64,000 nt of DNA from RBG-16-49-21 sp040768125 (lineage in GTDB: Bacteria > Spirochaetota > UBA4802 > UBA5550). The translations under genes were made by a program, and so were the position numbers. The notes beneath the pieces were generated by a model. The model was not told the DNA's origin. It was given only the letters and a program-made list of their open reading frames with translations, and ran no database searches. The stretch is taken from NCBI GenBank assembly GCA_040768125.1, contig JAXGNG010000002.1, forward strand, positions 124,001 through 188,000, given 5' to 3'. Shown here in pieces: positions 63,863 through 64,000 of this stretch. Numbering within the stretch: position 1 is the first letter of the stretch; each line of letters opens with the position of its first letter.

Positions 63863-64000
63863 ATGAAACGACACGTGTGGATACTGGTATTGCTCATGAC
63901 GATCCCGTTCTTCGGCTGTGCGTCCATGGGGTTTATCTTCCGCGGGCCCGTCTACGGTCCCTTCATGGGAATAAAGTATGTGGGACCCAAGGCGGCGAAG
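63863..64000 (+). CDS. Lipoprotein, 3'-truncated by window edge
   Basis: Only the first 46 residues are visible: a signal peptide with lipobox (IPFFGC near residue 19) and the segment FRGPVYGPFMGIKYVGPKAAK. AAGGAGG precedes the ATG. The base composition returns to chromosomal GC levels, so this is probably the first host gene after the insertions. Confidence 0.75.
   Translation, partial: MKRHVWILVLLMTIPFFGCASMGFIFRGPVYGPFMGIKYVGPKAAK

Overview
The window is GC-rich bacterial chromosome carrying a large genomic island with much more variable base composition. The abundance of lipoproteins, an RsbU-type PP2C phosphatase, START-domain periplasmic proteins, FG-GAP and delta-60-like surface lipoproteins and a giant SpvB/RHS lipoprotein all suggest a didermic bacterium, most likely a high-GC member of the Spirochaetota. 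That placement is inference from gene content; there is no rRNA or other phylogenetic marker in the window.

Layout. (1) 1-9.9 kb is chromosomal: the end of a pyruvate phosphate dikinase-like gene followed by GAPDH, small lipoproteins, a periplasmic superoxide-reductase-like protein with a tiny membrane partner, two related START proteins around an RsbU phosphatase, an MCP-like transducer, tRNA-Pro(TGG) and tRNA-Arg(TCT). (2) The last 46 bp of the tRNA-Arg region are repeated exactly at 59.07 kb, so about 49 kb lies between direct repeats. The left part, 10.0-23.4 kb, looks like a phage satellite: integrase, excisionase-like HTH, replication HTH, DnaB helicase and terminase small subunit with no capsid or tail genes. 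Its cargo is a restriction-modification-like operon with a GIY-YIG/helicase subunit and an ImmA/IrrE-PIN pair. It ends at a diverged copy of the tRNA anticodon arm at 23.43 kb. (3) 23.6-58.6 kb is a surface and toxin region. It holds outer-membrane and repeat-rich lipoproteins, a 3558-residue lipoprotein-type SpvB/FG-GAP/RHS protein with an M15-peptidase-like tip and a lipoprotein immunity candidate, then four orphan RHS-core/tip modules. Each module is followed by a small membrane-protein gene that is its likely immunity gene. A 2.3-kb block (two lipoproteins, a structured repeat and a RelE/ParE-type toxin-antitoxin pair) occurs twice. (4) 59.1-63.4 kb is a second integrative element with its own integrase, excisionase, repressor, divergent promoters and a replication protein whose reading frame is full of short iteron-like repeats. 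(5) Chromosome-like sequence resumes with a truncated lipoprotein gene at 63.86 kb.

How the parts may work together: the orphan modules retain RHS core sequence shared with the main gene, so recombination could swap toxin tips. The spaces between modules carry a repeated boxA-like sequence (AGCTCTTTGAAAAC) and GC-rich hairpins with AGGA(G/T) loops whose stems covary between copies. This suggests transcription antitermination and CsrA-type post-transcriptional control of the toxin array. I regard that combination (RHS tip array, boxA and AGGA-loop hairpins) as the best candidate for something undescribed here. The satellite-like defence element is second, and the replication gene with embedded iterons is third.
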